Shown in pieces: positions 1-7,831 of a stretch of DNA of 40,357 nt. The DNA is from Verrucomicrobiales bacterium (GTDB lineage Bacteria; Verrucomicrobiota; Verrucomicrobiia; Limisphaerales; JACDHS01), in the NCBI GenBank assembly GCA_028293445.1, contig JAQGOU010000484.1:1-40357 (forward strand), in the 5' to 3' direction. Both the position numbers and the translations under genes were made by a program. Below the pieces are notes generated by a model, which saw only the letters and a program-made list of their open reading frames with translations, had not been told where the DNA came from and did not search any database. The number at the start of each line of letters is the position of its first letter. Position 1 is the first letter of the stretch.

Positions 1-1800
1 GTCATGTCCTCGACACAGCATCCGTCCGAGGTGCAGCACATCGTGGCGCATTTGCTGCATTTGTCAGTGAACCAGGTCGTGGTGCAAAGTCCACGGATGG
101 GGGGCGGTTTCGGTGGAAAAGAAACGCAGGCGGCGACGTTTGCAGCCTTGGCGGCGCTAGGCGCGGCGAAAACACAGCGGCCGGTCCGCATGCGAGTTAA
201 TCGCGACCTTGACATGATGCTCACCGGCAAGCGGCATCCGTTCCTCGCCAAATACAAAGTCGGCTTCGATGCCGAAGGCTGTTTCCTCGCTGCGAAAATC
301 GAGCTGTTTTCCAACGGGGGGTGGTCTCTGGATCTTTCGCTGGCGGTGACAGATCGTGCGATGTTCCACCTCGACAACGCTTATTACATTCCGAACGTGG
401 AATTCAGCGGACGCGTCGCCAAGACGAATCTCGCCTCGAACACGGCATTTCGCGGGTTTGGTGGTCCCCAGGGAATGTTGGTCATCGAAGAGATCATTGA
501 TCGCATCGGCCGGCTTTTAGGCGTGACGCCGGAAACAATTCGCGAACGGAATCTTTATCGAGGCTCTGGCGAAACGAATACAACACACTACGGACAACTA
601 ATCGAAGACAACCGCATTCAGCGGGTGTGGCGGGAGTTGAAGGTTGGCAGTCAGTTTGAGAAACGTCGCGCGGAAATTGCAAACTGGAATTCCACGCAAT
701 CGCATTACAAGCGCGGGCTCGCGATGACACCGGTGAAGTTCGGAATTTCTTTCACCATGACGCATTTGAATCAGGCGGGAGCGCTCGTGTTGGTTTATCA
801 GGATGGAACGGTGCAGGTGAATCACGGCGGCACTGAAATGGGGCAGGGCCTGCATACCAACATGGCCATGATTACGGCACGTGAGTTGGGCCTTCGGGTC
901 GAAAACATCCGCATCATGCCGACGAGCACGGACAAGGTTCCGAACACGTCTGCAACGGCCGCTTCCTGCGGAACGGACCTCAATGGCATGGCGGTAAAGA
1001 ACGCCTGTGAAACATTGCGGGAACGTCTACTTCCGGTTGCCGCAAAACTGCTGAGTGAGAAATTAAAGCGCGACGTTTTGTCGCAAGACATCGGTTTCCA
1101 CGATGGATTGGTTTTCGTGCGCACGAAGGTTACTGATGGAAAGATTACGAGTCTGCAAGAGAGTGATCGCTGCGACTCCGGTCAGATAAAGGGCGAGGAT
1201 CAAATAACCTTTTGCGAATTGGTGACGCAAGCGTACTGCCAACCCATCAGCCTCTCGGCGACCGGTTATTATCGCACGCCTGAAATTCATTACGACCGCG
1301 TGAAAGGAACGGGAAAGCCATTTCATTACTTCGCTGTCGGTGCGGCGGCGACGGAAGTTGAAGTGGATGGGTTCACGGGAATGACTCGCGTGTTGCGCAC
1401 CGACATTTTGCATGATGTTGGCAACTCGATTAATGCCGGGATCAATCGCGGTCAGATCGAAGGTGGCTTTGTTCAAGGCATGGGTTGGTTGACCTGTGAG
1501 GAATTAGTCTGGGATGACAAAGGCCGACTACTGACTCACTCGCCGGACACTTATAAAATTCCGGCGATTGGCGATACACCACTAGAGTTAAACGTGAGTT
1601 TTCTTTCTGAGGCCGCGCAACCGAATACCATTCATGGCAGCAAAGCCGTTGGCGAACCGCCGTTGATGCTGGCCATTTCCGTTCGCGAAGCGATCCGCGA
1701 TGCCGTGGCGGCGTTCGGTGGAAAATCAACCGAGGTGAAACTCGCATCGCCAGCAACGTGTGAAGCAATCTTTACCGCAATCCGGCGCGTTTCTCAATAA
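1..1800 (+). CDS. xdhB: Xanthine dehydrogenase, molybdopterin-binding subunit (5' end outside window)
   Basis: Large molybdenum-cofactor subunit of a xanthine dehydrogenase, which hydroxylates hypoxanthine and xanthine to urate in purine breakdown. The reading frame is open at base 1. The ATG at 4 lies inside a conserved stretch (SSTQHPSEVQ), so the true start is upstream and roughly 170-180 residues are missing compared with a usual XdhB of about 770. Counting from that ATG, the cofactor-site motif GGGFGGKE is at residues 33-40, which holds the Phe and Glu equivalent to bovine Phe798 and Glu802. FRGFGGPQ at 149-156 holds the substrate-binding Arg, and GEPP at 550-553 holds the catalytic Glu (bovine Glu1261). 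All key residues in the visible part are intact. The 3' end overlaps the convergent xdhC gene by 29 bp. Related aldehyde oxidases share these motifs, but the xdhC neighbour and the QHPSEVQ context favour xanthine dehydrogenase. Confidence 0.95.
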   Translation, partial: VMSSTQHPSEVQHIVAHLLHLSVNQVVVQSPRMGGGFGGKETQAATFAALAALGAAKTQRPVRMRVNRDLDMMLTGKRHPFLAKYKVGFDAEGCFLAAKIELFSNGGWSLDLSLAVTDRAMFHLDNAYYIPNVEFSGRVAKTNLASNTAFRGFGGPQGMLVIEEIIDRIGRLLGVTPETIRERNLYRGSGETNTTHYGQLIEDNRIQRVWRELKVGSQFEKRRAEIANWNSTQSHYKRGLAMTPVKFGISFTMTHLNQAGALVLVYQDGTVQVNHGGTEMGQGLHTNMAMITARELGLRVENIRIMPTSTDKVPNTSATAASCGTDLNGMAVKNACETLRERLLPVAAKLLSEKLKRDVLSQDIGFHDGLVFVRTKVTDGKITSLQESDRCDSGQIKGEDQITFCELVTQAYCQPISLSATGYYRTPEIHYDRVKGTGKPFHYFAVGAAATEVEVDGFTGMTRVLRTDILHDVGNSINAGINRGQIEGGFVQGMGWLTCEELVWDDKGRLLTHSPDTYKIPAIGDTPLELNVSFLSEAAQPNTIHGSKAVGEPPLMLAISVREAIRDAVAAFGGKSTEVKLASPATCEAIFTAIRRVSQ

Positions 1801-2695
1801 GCTGAGCCACGATACTCACGGCAATTTCTGCAACGGTTTTGGAATCAATATCAATGCCCACCGGGCAGGCGATGCGTTGAATTTGTTCCGCCGTGGCAAT
1901 CTTCTCTTCTACAAAGTGGTCGAAGATGATTCGCGCTTTGCGCGCGCTCCCAATCATCCCCACGAATGCAAACGGTTTCTGAATCCAATCACGCAACACG
2001 AGTGCGTCGTGTCGATGTCCGCGTGTCACAATTAATCCAAAGGTCGGCTTTCCTGGAAACGGCCGTGTGGCTAATTTACTCCAATCCTCCGTCGAAATAT
2101 GAACGGCTTCCGGAAAGAACCGATGATTCGCCAAGGCGGGGCGGTCGTCGAATACCGAGACCTTGAAATCCAATTGCACTGCGAATGGAGCAACCGCTTG
2201 GGCAATGTGTCCGGCACCGGCGATCCAGAGGTTGCACGGAGGGTGAATGATTTCTTGGTACAGAAAAACGCTCCCTGAATCCGCGTCATCAATTCCTACA
2301 ATGGAAAAGTCATCCGTCACCGCCCAGGTGCGCTCCGCGTTGCGCTCCGCGAGCTCCCTCCAAAATCGTTCTCCTTTGTCCTGGGCATTCGGCAGGATGA
2401 GTCCGAAAACTTTTCCGCCGCAGATCAGTCCGTCATCCCAGCCAAAATCGTGATCGAGGACGAGATCGAATTTGGAACATTCATTTGTTTGCAGGGAACG
2501 AATCGCCCGTTGCTGTACCTCTGCTTCCAGGCAACCTCCGCCGAGCGTGCTTTCGATTCGCCCATCAGAATAGAACAGCGCCTTGGCTCCAACCTTTTGT
2601 GGGCTGGAACCTTTTACGCCGGTAATGATCCCGAGCGCAACCCTTTCGCCGGTTCTTGCTGCCTCGGCGAGGATGTGAAAGACGCTATCTCGCAT
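1772..2695 (-). CDS. xdhC: XdhC/CoxI-family molybdenum cofactor maturation protein
   Basis: XdhC proteins bind molybdenum cofactor, promote its sulfuration and insert it into the XdhB subunit. The 307-residue protein has the N-terminal XdhC/CoxI domain (GSSP at 29-32, GGGCLE at 52-57) and a C-terminal Rossmann domain with GAGHIAQAV and a late FVGMIGSARK motif. The start is taken at the ATG whose complement ends at 2695, because the family begins just ahead of a short helix leading to GVKGSSP. The frame stays open up to 2791, but those 32 extra residues do not look like the family. The Shine-Dalgarno match is weak. The gene points toward xdhB rather than following it, so it needs its own promoter near 2700-2830. 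Confidence 0.93.
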   Translation of the reverse strand: MRDSVFHILAEAARTGERVALGIITGVKGSSPQKVGAKALFYSDGRIESTLGGGCLEAEVQQRAIRSLQTNECSKFDLVLDHDFGWDDGLICGGKVFGLILPNAQDKGERFWRELAERNAERTWAVTDDFSIVGIDDADSGSVFLYQEIIHPPCNLWIAGAGHIAQAVAPFAVQLDFKVSVFDDRPALANHRFFPEAVHISTEDWSKLATRPFPGKPTFGLIVTRGHRHDALVLRDWIQKPFAFVGMIGSARKARIIFDHFVEEKIATAEQIQRIACPVGIDIDSKTVAEIAVSIVAQLIEKRAGLR

Positions 2696-2841
2696 TTCGA
2701 GAACTCTACACGAAACAAGGAACGAGAACGATGCTATTGCGACCTTGTGGGGCGTCCGGTTTATCGAAAGCTTATTTGCGAGTCGCAACAACGCTTCACA
2801 CCATTGATTGACAGGATCAATCGGGTTTGAAAAATGGAGGA

Positions 2842-3267
2842 ATGAGCGACGACATCATTTTTCCGCGCAGCACCCGCGAAGCAATGGCCGGATGGGTTTA
2901 TCTTCCCAGGTTCATCGACAAAATTCGCCTCCATCTGGTCGGAAAATTGCACGCGGATTACCAGGAGAACTTCACGAAAGGTTTCGATGCTGTCTGGCTC
3001 AAGACCGCTGGCTTGGAGGCAGCGCAGTTCATCGATGTCGTAAAAAATTCAGTGACCGACGGCGAGGTCTGCGATTGGGTACAGAAGAACGTGAAGAAGT
3101 CTGACGCCGAAAAGGAGGAGTTTAAACAACGCGTGTCAAATTATGGAAATGAATCTGACGCCACCAGGGCGCGTTTGAAACTTCGCAAAGAACAGGTTGG
3201 CCTCGGCGGGCGCGACGACATCAAGACGTTTGCTGACATGATCGATGCGGACGAAAAGCGGATCTGA
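2842..3267 (+). CDS. DUF5069 domain-containing protein
   Basis: A 141-residue protein of unknown function resembling the DUF5069 family, which I associate with Verrucomicrobia and Planctomycetes. Supporting features are the opening PRSTREAMAGWVYLPR followed by FIDKIR and GKLHADY, a mid-protein FDAVWLKTAGL, and a Lys/Glu-rich helical C-terminus. No catalytic motif, signal peptide or membrane segment is visible, so it is probably cytoplasmic. The ATG at 2842 directly follows a GGAGGA sequence, which is too close for normal Shine-Dalgarno spacing. An in-frame TTG at 2827 would give five more residues. The stop codon touches the stop codon of the convergent sulfatase with no base between. Confidence 0.8.
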   Translation: MSDDIIFPRSTREAMAGWVYLPRFIDKIRLHLVGKLHADYQENFTKGFDAVWLKTAGLEAAQFIDVVKNSVTDGEVCDWVQKNVKKSDAEKEEFKQRVSNYGNESDATRARLKLRKEQVGLGGRDDIKTFADMIDADEKRI

Positions 3268-4692
3268 TTATTTTTTCTCTTCGTGCCGTTGCGCCGCGGC
3301 TTGTTCAACTTGTTTGTTCATCGCGTCGAACGTGACCCGTAGGCGTACGACGACCTCAGGATGTTGTTTCGCTACGTCGTGCTGCTCGGCCGGATCCTTT
3401 TCCAAATCGAAGAGCGAACCGGATTTTGTTTCATCTCCGCTGAGCAAGCCGGGATATTGACTCGGATGCGCCTGCTCGTACGGCGCAATGATAGTCACAC
3501 CATCGGGAGCGCGTTTATCGATCCACTTGTCGTCTGGGGCAATGATCTTCTGCTTTTTCGACGCGATCATGTGCAGCTTCCATTTTCCACTGCGCACGGT
3601 GGCCAGGTCGTCTCCCTGCATGCTGAATAAAGCGTCGTGTGGCGTGCTGGCGTCTGAGGTCAAGAGAGGGAGAATATTTTTTCCATCGATATAACGATCG
3701 AACGGGATCTTCAATCCGGCTGCAGCCAGCGACGTAGTAAAAATATCCATCATGATCGCAGGCTCATGACTGACGCGACCTGCATGGATTTTACCTGGCC
3801 ACCACGCAATGAACGGTTCGCGAATCCCGCCCTCCCATGTCGTGCCCTTCATGCCGCGTAAGCCGCCGGTGCTGCCGCCAAACCATGGGCCATTGTCGCT
3901 GGTAAAAATCACAAGGGTATTTTTATCCAGGCCCAACTCCTTCAATTTGTTCAACACTTCACCGACACTGCGATCGACCTCCTGCACGGCATCTCCATAG
4001 AGTCCGCCGCCGCTTTTCTTATAGAAATCTTCCGACGCGGCGAGCGGCTTGTGTGGCAAGGCATGGGCGAAGTAGAGAAAGAACGGTTTCGCTTTGTTCT
4101 TCTCGATGAACTGAAGGGCGCGAGCCGTGTACTTTTTGGTCAGGTTTGCCACGAGGACCGGGTATTCTACGACCTTCGGGCCGTCCATCAACTGCACGGG
4201 ACGCATGTCGTGACTGTAAAGAATCCCGAGGTATTCGTTGAAACCGTGGCGCGTGGGAGCGAACTCTGGTTTGTGGCCGAGATGCCATTTGCCAATCATC
4301 GCAGTGCGGTATCCGGCTTTTTGAAAGACATTCCCGAGCGTGATTTCACTGTTTGAAATGCCACGCGTGTCGCTTTCTTTGCTTTCATCTGGCGCGGGAT
4401 TTTTCGTGAGGCCGCTCCGGAATTGATAGCGGCCGGTCAGCAATGAAACCCGCGACGGCGCGCAGTAGGGACATGCTGCATAAAAATCGGTGAGCTTCGC
4501 TCCCTCCGCGGCCATGCGATCAATGGCAGGCGTTTTGAATTTGGCGTTACCAAAACAGCCCACATCACCGTAGCCCATGTCATCGGCAAGGATCACGATG
4601 ACATTGAGTTTCTCTTCGGCGGTTTGGGCGGGATTGGCGAGGGAGAAAAACGCAAGGCAGCAGGCAAGTCGCAGGATTCGAGGGAATTGCAT
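3268..4692 (-). CDS. Secreted sulfatase (arylsulfatase A-like, Cys-type formylglycine)
   Basis: A 474-residue sulfatase that should hydrolyse sulfate esters outside the cytoplasm, perhaps from sulfated polysaccharides. An N-terminal signal peptide (MQFPRILRLACCLAFF, cleavage near NPAQTA) is followed by the metal-binding LADDMGYGD (Asp37 and Asp38). The Cys-type sulfatase signature CAPSRVSLLTGR has Cys77, which would be converted to formylglycine. A later FTSDNGPW supplies further metal ligands, and WHLGH is the usual active-site segment. The start is the ATG read from 4692, because it begins the signal peptide. The frame extends upstream to 4767, but the 25 extra residues precede the signal and look non-coding. 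No sulfatase-maturing enzyme is in the window. The substrate cannot be assigned from sequence alone. Confidence 0.93.
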   Translation of the reverse strand: MQFPRILRLACCLAFFSLANPAQTAEEKLNVIVILADDMGYGDVGCFGNAKFKTPAIDRMAAEGAKLTDFYAACPYCAPSRVSLLTGRYQFRSGLTKNPAPDESKESDTRGISNSEITLGNVFQKAGYRTAMIGKWHLGHKPEFAPTRHGFNEYLGILYSHDMRPVQLMDGPKVVEYPVLVANLTKKYTARALQFIEKNKAKPFFLYFAHALPHKPLAASEDFYKKSGGGLYGDAVQEVDRSVGEVLNKLKELGLDKNTLVIFTSDNGPWFGGSTGGLRGMKGTTWEGGIREPFIAWWPGKIHAGRVSHEPAIMMDIFTTSLAAAGLKIPFDRYIDGKNILPLLTSDASTPHDALFSMQGDDLATVRSGKWKLHMIASKKQKIIAPDDKWIDKRAPDGVTIIAPYEQAHPSQYPGLLSGDETKSGSLFDLEKDPAEQHDVAKQHPEVVVRLRVTFDAMNKQVEQAAAQRHEEKK

Positions 4693-4844
4693 CAGAATGT
4701 TGTTCCCGAAACAGAGACGTAACGCAATCCTGTATATGGTCTGAGCGGAGACGTTTTCGACGCCCACACTGCTTATCCTGAAAGGTCTTGCGGAAGTTAG
4801 GAAATGCTCTTGATTTCAGATATTGTTCGCCGCATCGTTTTTGA

Positions 4845-5099
4845 ATGCCTGCGCCGCAAAGTCCCATCACGTTAACGCCTGAACAGGTTGAAGAGTTGAA
4901 CAAGAAGCTCTCCCACATGCGCCACGAAATTAACAACCACCTCTCCCTGGTGATCGCCGCAGCGGAACTGATTCGTTTCAAACCGGAGTTGCGCGAAAAA
5001 ATGAGCGCAACGCTGTCTGAACAGCCCAAGCGTATTTCCAACGAGATGACGGCTTTTTCTGTGGAATTTGAAAAAATCCTCGGAATAATGCGGGATTAG
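4845..5099 (+). CDS. Small protein resembling a free-standing histidine-kinase DHp (H-box) domain
   Basis: An 84-residue predicted cytoplasmic, all-helical protein. Its centre, LSHMRHEINNHLSLVIAAAE (residues 23-42), looks like the phospho-acceptor H-box of a histidine kinase dimerisation domain, with His27 followed by Glu. A second helix (about 55-82) could pack as the other half of a helical hairpin. No ATP-binding domain, sensor domain or transmembrane segment follows, so it cannot phosphorylate itself as a normal kinase would. It could be a phosphotransfer protein, an inhibitor of kinase dimerisation, or a fold only superficially similar. A single-domain response regulator at 7243-7635 is a conceivable partner. 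The ribosome binding site is weak and the upstream gap short. I do not recognise a named family. Confidence 0.6.
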   Translation: MPAPQSPITLTPEQVEELNKKLSHMRHEINNHLSLVIAAAELIRFKPELREKMSATLSEQPKRISNEMTAFSVEFEKILGIMRD

Positions 5100-5228
5100 T
5101 TGGTGCTGTTTCACTGGTGCATTTTACGCTTTCCTAACACGTTTCCCGCCCTCCCTCGTAAAAGCGTGTAACATTCCTTCCAGAGCGTTCGTAGTGGTAA
5201 TAGTCCGTTAACCGGAAACAAAACGAAT

Positions 5229-5771
5229 ATGAAAACGAAATTGGTATATGTATTGGCCGGCGCGATCGCGCTGGGTTTCACCACGTTCTCAAAGGCTGAA
5301 GATAAAAAGCCGGAAGGCCGTCCCGAAGGACACCAGCGCGGTGGAAACTTCACTCCTGAGCAAAGAGAGAAAATGCTGAAGGAGATTGGATTGACGCCTG
5401 ACGACGTGAAAGGTCTTTCAGACGAAGCGCGCCGGGCGAAAATCAAAGAAGCCGGTGAGAAGAAAATGACTGAGCTCCAGAAGAAAAAAACAGACGGCAC
5501 CATTACTGATCAGGAAAAAGAATCGCTGGAGCGCATGGAAAAATTTAAAAAGTTCAGGGAACAAAGTGGCGGCGCTGGCGGCGGCCTCGAAGCCATGAAG
5601 CAAAAGCACACGGAACTGAAAAAGAAAGAAGCCGACGGCACCATCACCGAAGAAGAAAAGAAAACGTTGAAGCAAATGGAAGATCGCCGCAAAGAGATGC
5701 AGGAAAAACGTGGCGATCACGGCCCACGCCATGGCGATAAAGACGGCAAAGCCGCCGACGAGAAGAAATAA
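5229..5771 (+). CDS. Secreted, highly charged helical protein with two internal repeats
   Basis: A 180-residue protein of unknown function, with a signal peptide at 1-23 (cleavage after FSKA). The mature part is dominated by Lys, Glu and Asp and should be mostly helical. Two copies of a ~25-residue unit, at 81-105 and 128-152, share the pattern TELxKKKxDGTIT followed by a Glu-rich helix ending in LxxME. Each copy resembles a SHOCT-like helix-turn-helix hairpin. The DGTIT-x-x-E piece also matches the second half of an EF-hand loop, but the first calcium ligands are missing. The segment FTPEQREKMLKEIGLTPDDV near 41-60 recalls Spy/CpxP-type periplasmic proteins. It ends before a strong hairpin and precedes an ECF sigma-factor operon, so a role in envelope stress is possible but unproven. 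Confidence 0.75.
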   Translation: MKTKLVYVLAGAIALGFTTFSKAEDKKPEGRPEGHQRGGNFTPEQREKMLKEIGLTPDDVKGLSDEARRAKIKEAGEKKMTELQKKKTDGTITDQEKESLERMEKFKKFREQSGGAGGGLEAMKQKHTELKKKEADGTITEEEKKTLKQMEDRRKEMQEKRGDHGPRHGDKDGKAADEKK

Positions 5772-5790
5772 ATTTTGTCGTACAAACTCG

Positions 5791-5816
5791 AAGCCACCGC
5801 GTTCAAGCGGTGGCTT
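5791..5816 (+). terminator. Rho-independent-type hairpin downstream of the secreted repeat protein
   Basis: A perfect 10-bp stem (AAGCCACCGC paired with GCGGTGGCTT) encloses a 6-base loop, 19 bp after the stop codon at 5771. The second arm runs into TTTCTGCTTTTA, an imperfect U-tract. It separates the upstream gene from the sigma-factor operon that starts at 5859. Confidence 0.75.
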
Positions 5817-5858
5817 TCTGCTTTTATGGTGACCTTCTTCTTGTAATATTTTCGCCAC

Positions 5859-6434
5859 ATGGAAAAAACCGATGCGGAGCTGATTGCCGCGGTGTTGAAA
5901 GGCGACACCGCCAGCTTCGAGCCATTGGTGGCGAAATATCAGCCACGGGTTTTTGCCACGGCTCGACGATACGCACGTCGGGAAAGCGAAATCGAAGACA
6001 TCGTTCAGGAGGTTTTCTTCAAGTCTTTTCAAAAGCTCAGCAGTTTTCGTGGTGAAGCGCCGTTCGAACATTGGTTGATGAGGTTGGCCGTCAGGACCTG
6101 TTACGATTTTCTGCGGGGACATCAACGAAACAGGGAAACAGCTTTCACCGAACTTAGTGAGCCAGAAGAAGATTGGCTGGAACGATTCGTGGCGGAACCG
6201 AGCGGTGCCGATGAGAATGCGGAGGCCGCCCGTCAATTGATTAATAAGATTCTGGACCAGCTGTCGCCTGCAGCGAAACTGGTGATCACCTTATTGGAAA
6301 TTGAGGACCGCTCAGTAAAAGAAATTGCAAAATTGACCGGTTGGTCGGTCCCCCTGGTCAAAGTGCGAGCCTTTCGTGCCCGGGCGGAAATGAAAAAGAT
6401 CTTGGCACGAATGGCCAAGGACAAGTACTTGTAA
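5859..6434 (+). CDS. RNA polymerase sigma factor, ECF subfamily (sigma-70 family)
   Basis: A 191-residue ECF sigma factor that should direct RNA polymerase to a small regulon. Region 2 covers about residues 20-90: it has the core-binding and -10-recognition stretch (RRESEIEDIVQEVFFKSFQK) and then FRGEAPFEHWLMRLAVRTCYD, the usual ECF region-2 end. An acidic linker (about 100-128) leads to region 4 (about 130-185), where LSPAAKLVITLLEIEDRSVK and the following helix-turn-helix read the -35 element. The gene is followed by a one-helix membrane protein and a Spy/CpxP-like protein that overlap each other, an arrangement typical of sigma/anti-sigma/stress-protein units. A TAATAT box at 5844-5849 lies 9 bases before the ATG, so the transcript leader may be very short. 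Confidence 0.93.
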   Translation: MEKTDAELIAAVLKGDTASFEPLVAKYQPRVFATARRYARRESEIEDIVQEVFFKSFQKLSSFRGEAPFEHWLMRLAVRTCYDFLRGHQRNRETAFTELSEPEEDWLERFVAEPSGADENAEAARQLINKILDQLSPAAKLVITLLEIEDRSVKEIAKLTGWSVPLVKVRAFRARAEMKKILARMAKDKYL

Positions 6435-6469
6435 CCCCAAAAATAGAAGAGGCGTCTGATTAATTGAGT

Positions 6470-6772
6470 ATGAATCTGGAGCAGTTAAAGAACAAATTGG
6501 TTTCGGCGGCGCGAAATAATCCCCCTAGCGACAAGGTCCCTTACGCTTTTGAAAAAAGAATCATGGCGCGGTTAACCACGAAGGCCGTGGATGTATGGGC
6601 GATTTGGAGTCGTGCACTCTGGCGTGCCGCACTGACGTGTGTCTTTGTGGTTGCCGCCATTGGAGTCTGGTCGGCTGCACCCTTGCCGCCCGCCGAGAAT
6701 GACAGTCTTTCCGAAGATTTTGAAGATGCGGTGTTCGCTTCATTTGATCAGCATGTTGAGGAGACCTGGTGA
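6470..6772 (+). CDS. One-helix membrane protein, probable anti-sigma factor partner of the ECF sigma factor
   Basis: A 100-residue protein with a short cytoplasmic N-terminal part (about 1-45, with VPYAFEKRIMARL), one transmembrane helix (about 50-70, ALWRAALTCVFVVAAIGVWS), and an acidic outer tail ending DQHVEETW. No zinc-binding HxxxCxxC motif is seen, so it is not a classical ZAS anti-sigma factor. Its position directly after the sigma gene, with its membrane topology, is the basis for the proposal. The ATG at 6470 is preferred. An in-frame TTG at 6464 is closer to the AGAGG at 6448-6452 and would add two residues. Its stop overlaps the GTG start of the next gene (GTGA), which suggests translational coupling. 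Confidence 0.7.
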   Translation: MNLEQLKNKLVSAARNNPPSDKVPYAFEKRIMARLTTKAVDVWAIWSRALWRAALTCVFVVAAIGVWSAAPLPPAENDSLSEDFEDAVFASFDQHVEETW

Positions 6773-7230
6773 GTCAGTGGAAGGTCATCCTGGCGACTTT
6801 GATTATTTTTTGCAGCGGCGTCATTACCGGCGGCCTGCTGGTTAGGAATACACAGCCGCAAAAGAATCCGCTCAAGGGACAAAAAGGAAGTGGTCCCGGG
6901 GGATGGGCTTTGCAGCGTACTGAGTTCCACAAGCGGATTGAGAAAGAACTCGATCTCAAGCCGGAGCAAAAGGTCAAAATTGAGCAGGTGTTTAAGACCA
7001 GCCAGGAGCGGATGAAACCGGTCTGGGAAAAAATCTCGCCACAGTTGCACGAAGAGCTTACTCGCGTGCAGAACGAAATTCGCATCGAACTCACTCCGGA
7101 GCAGGAAAAGAAGTTTGATGAACTTCTAAAGAGTCGTCCTCGAAAACAGGAAAAGACGCCTGAAGAAAAACGGCGCCACAAGAAAGAAACAAACGCGCCG
7201 CCCGCTGTTTCACTCTCCACGAATCAATAA
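6769..7230 (+). CDS. Spy/CpxP-like periplasmic protein, membrane-anchored
   Basis: A 153-residue protein with an N-terminal signal anchor (about 3-25, VILATLIIFCSGVITGGLL) and a helical, charged periplasmic domain. Segments LKPEQKVKIEQVF (about 64-76) and ELTPEQEKKFDELL (about 104-117) have the L-T/K-P-E-Q pattern of Spy/CpxP/heavy-metal-sensor family proteins. These act as periplasmic chaperones or as sensors that tune envelope-stress signalling. The GTG start overlaps the preceding stop codon by 4 bp and has a good GAGGAG ribosome site at 6758-6763, five bases upstream. As the third gene of the sigma-factor operon it is a plausible stress sensor or effector. The tail is very basic and proline-containing, probably disordered. 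Confidence 0.8.
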   Translation: MSQWKVILATLIIFCSGVITGGLLVRNTQPQKNPLKGQKGSGPGGWALQRTEFHKRIEKELDLKPEQKVKIEQVFKTSQERMKPVWEKISPQLHEELTRVQNEIRIELTPEQEKKFDELLKSRPRKQEKTPEEKRRHKKETNAPPAVSLSTNQ

Positions 7231-7242
7231 GCCGCTTCCGGC

Positions 7243-7635
7243 CTATTCATCGCGAAAAATCGCATCCACTGTATCGAGCAGGATTTCCGGGCGGAAAGGT
7301 TTTTGCAGATGCCGAATCGCGCCAATCATCTGGCGGCGTTGACCCAGGGCTACATCATCGATCGCGCCGCTCATGAGCAACATTTTTGGGCGACGCATGG
7401 TTTTCGTTCCCGTTTCCGGGTCCGTATCCAGGCAGCAATAAAGAAGGTCACCCGTCATCTTGGGCATTTGTATATCGGAGATGAGCAAGTCGTATTTTAT
7501 TGTCGAAGCGCGGCGATGGGCTTCCATCGGATCATTCACGCCGTCAACTTCGTATCGGTCCGTGCTGTTTAAAACGACCGAAATCCACTGGGTCATGATG
7601 GGTTCATCATCGACGACGAGAATGCGTTTTTTCAT
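7243..7635 (-). CDS. Single-domain response regulator (CheY-like receiver)
   Basis: A 130-residue receiver domain with no output domain. It has the acidic pair (VVDDEP, Asp9 and Asp10), the phospho-acceptor Asp54 within LLISDIQMP, the conserved Ser of LLMSG and the Lys of LQKPF, so all switch residues are present. Such proteins act by protein contact or as phosphorelay intermediates. The start is the ATG read from 7635, giving MKKRILVVDD. An in-frame ATG four codons upstream (7647) is possible but has no better ribosome site. No cognate kinase lies next to it. The nearest histidine-kinase-like sequence is the 84-residue protein at 4845. The gene converges on the Spy-like gene with a 12-bp gap. 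Confidence 0.9.
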   Translation of the reverse strand: MKKRILVVDDEPIMTQWISVVLNSTDRYEVDGVNDPMEAHRRASTIKYDLLISDIQMPKMTGDLLYCCLDTDPETGTKTMRRPKMLLMSGAIDDVALGQRRQMIGAIRHLQKPFRPEILLDTVDAIFRDE

Positions 7636-7831
7636 AAAATAACTCATAAGGACGGCGGAGACTCTACCTCTCATCCAAAGGCTTTGATATCAGAGAGGCT
7701 GGGGTAGTTTTGTAGGACAAGAATCCCCTGGTTGTAGTGGAGCGGGCGCTGGAGATGAAATATCGATCAAAAGGCGGGCCACCGATCGTGCTTTGACCAC
7801 AGCGCAGCAGTCCTTTAGCTTAAGGGCCGAC

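Noticed and set aside
5418-6236. 272-residue minus-strand open frame rich in Phe and Leu
   Set aside because: It is antisense to the Lys/Glu-rich repeat protein and the sigma factor; the Phe/Leu runs are the complement of Lys/Glu codons.
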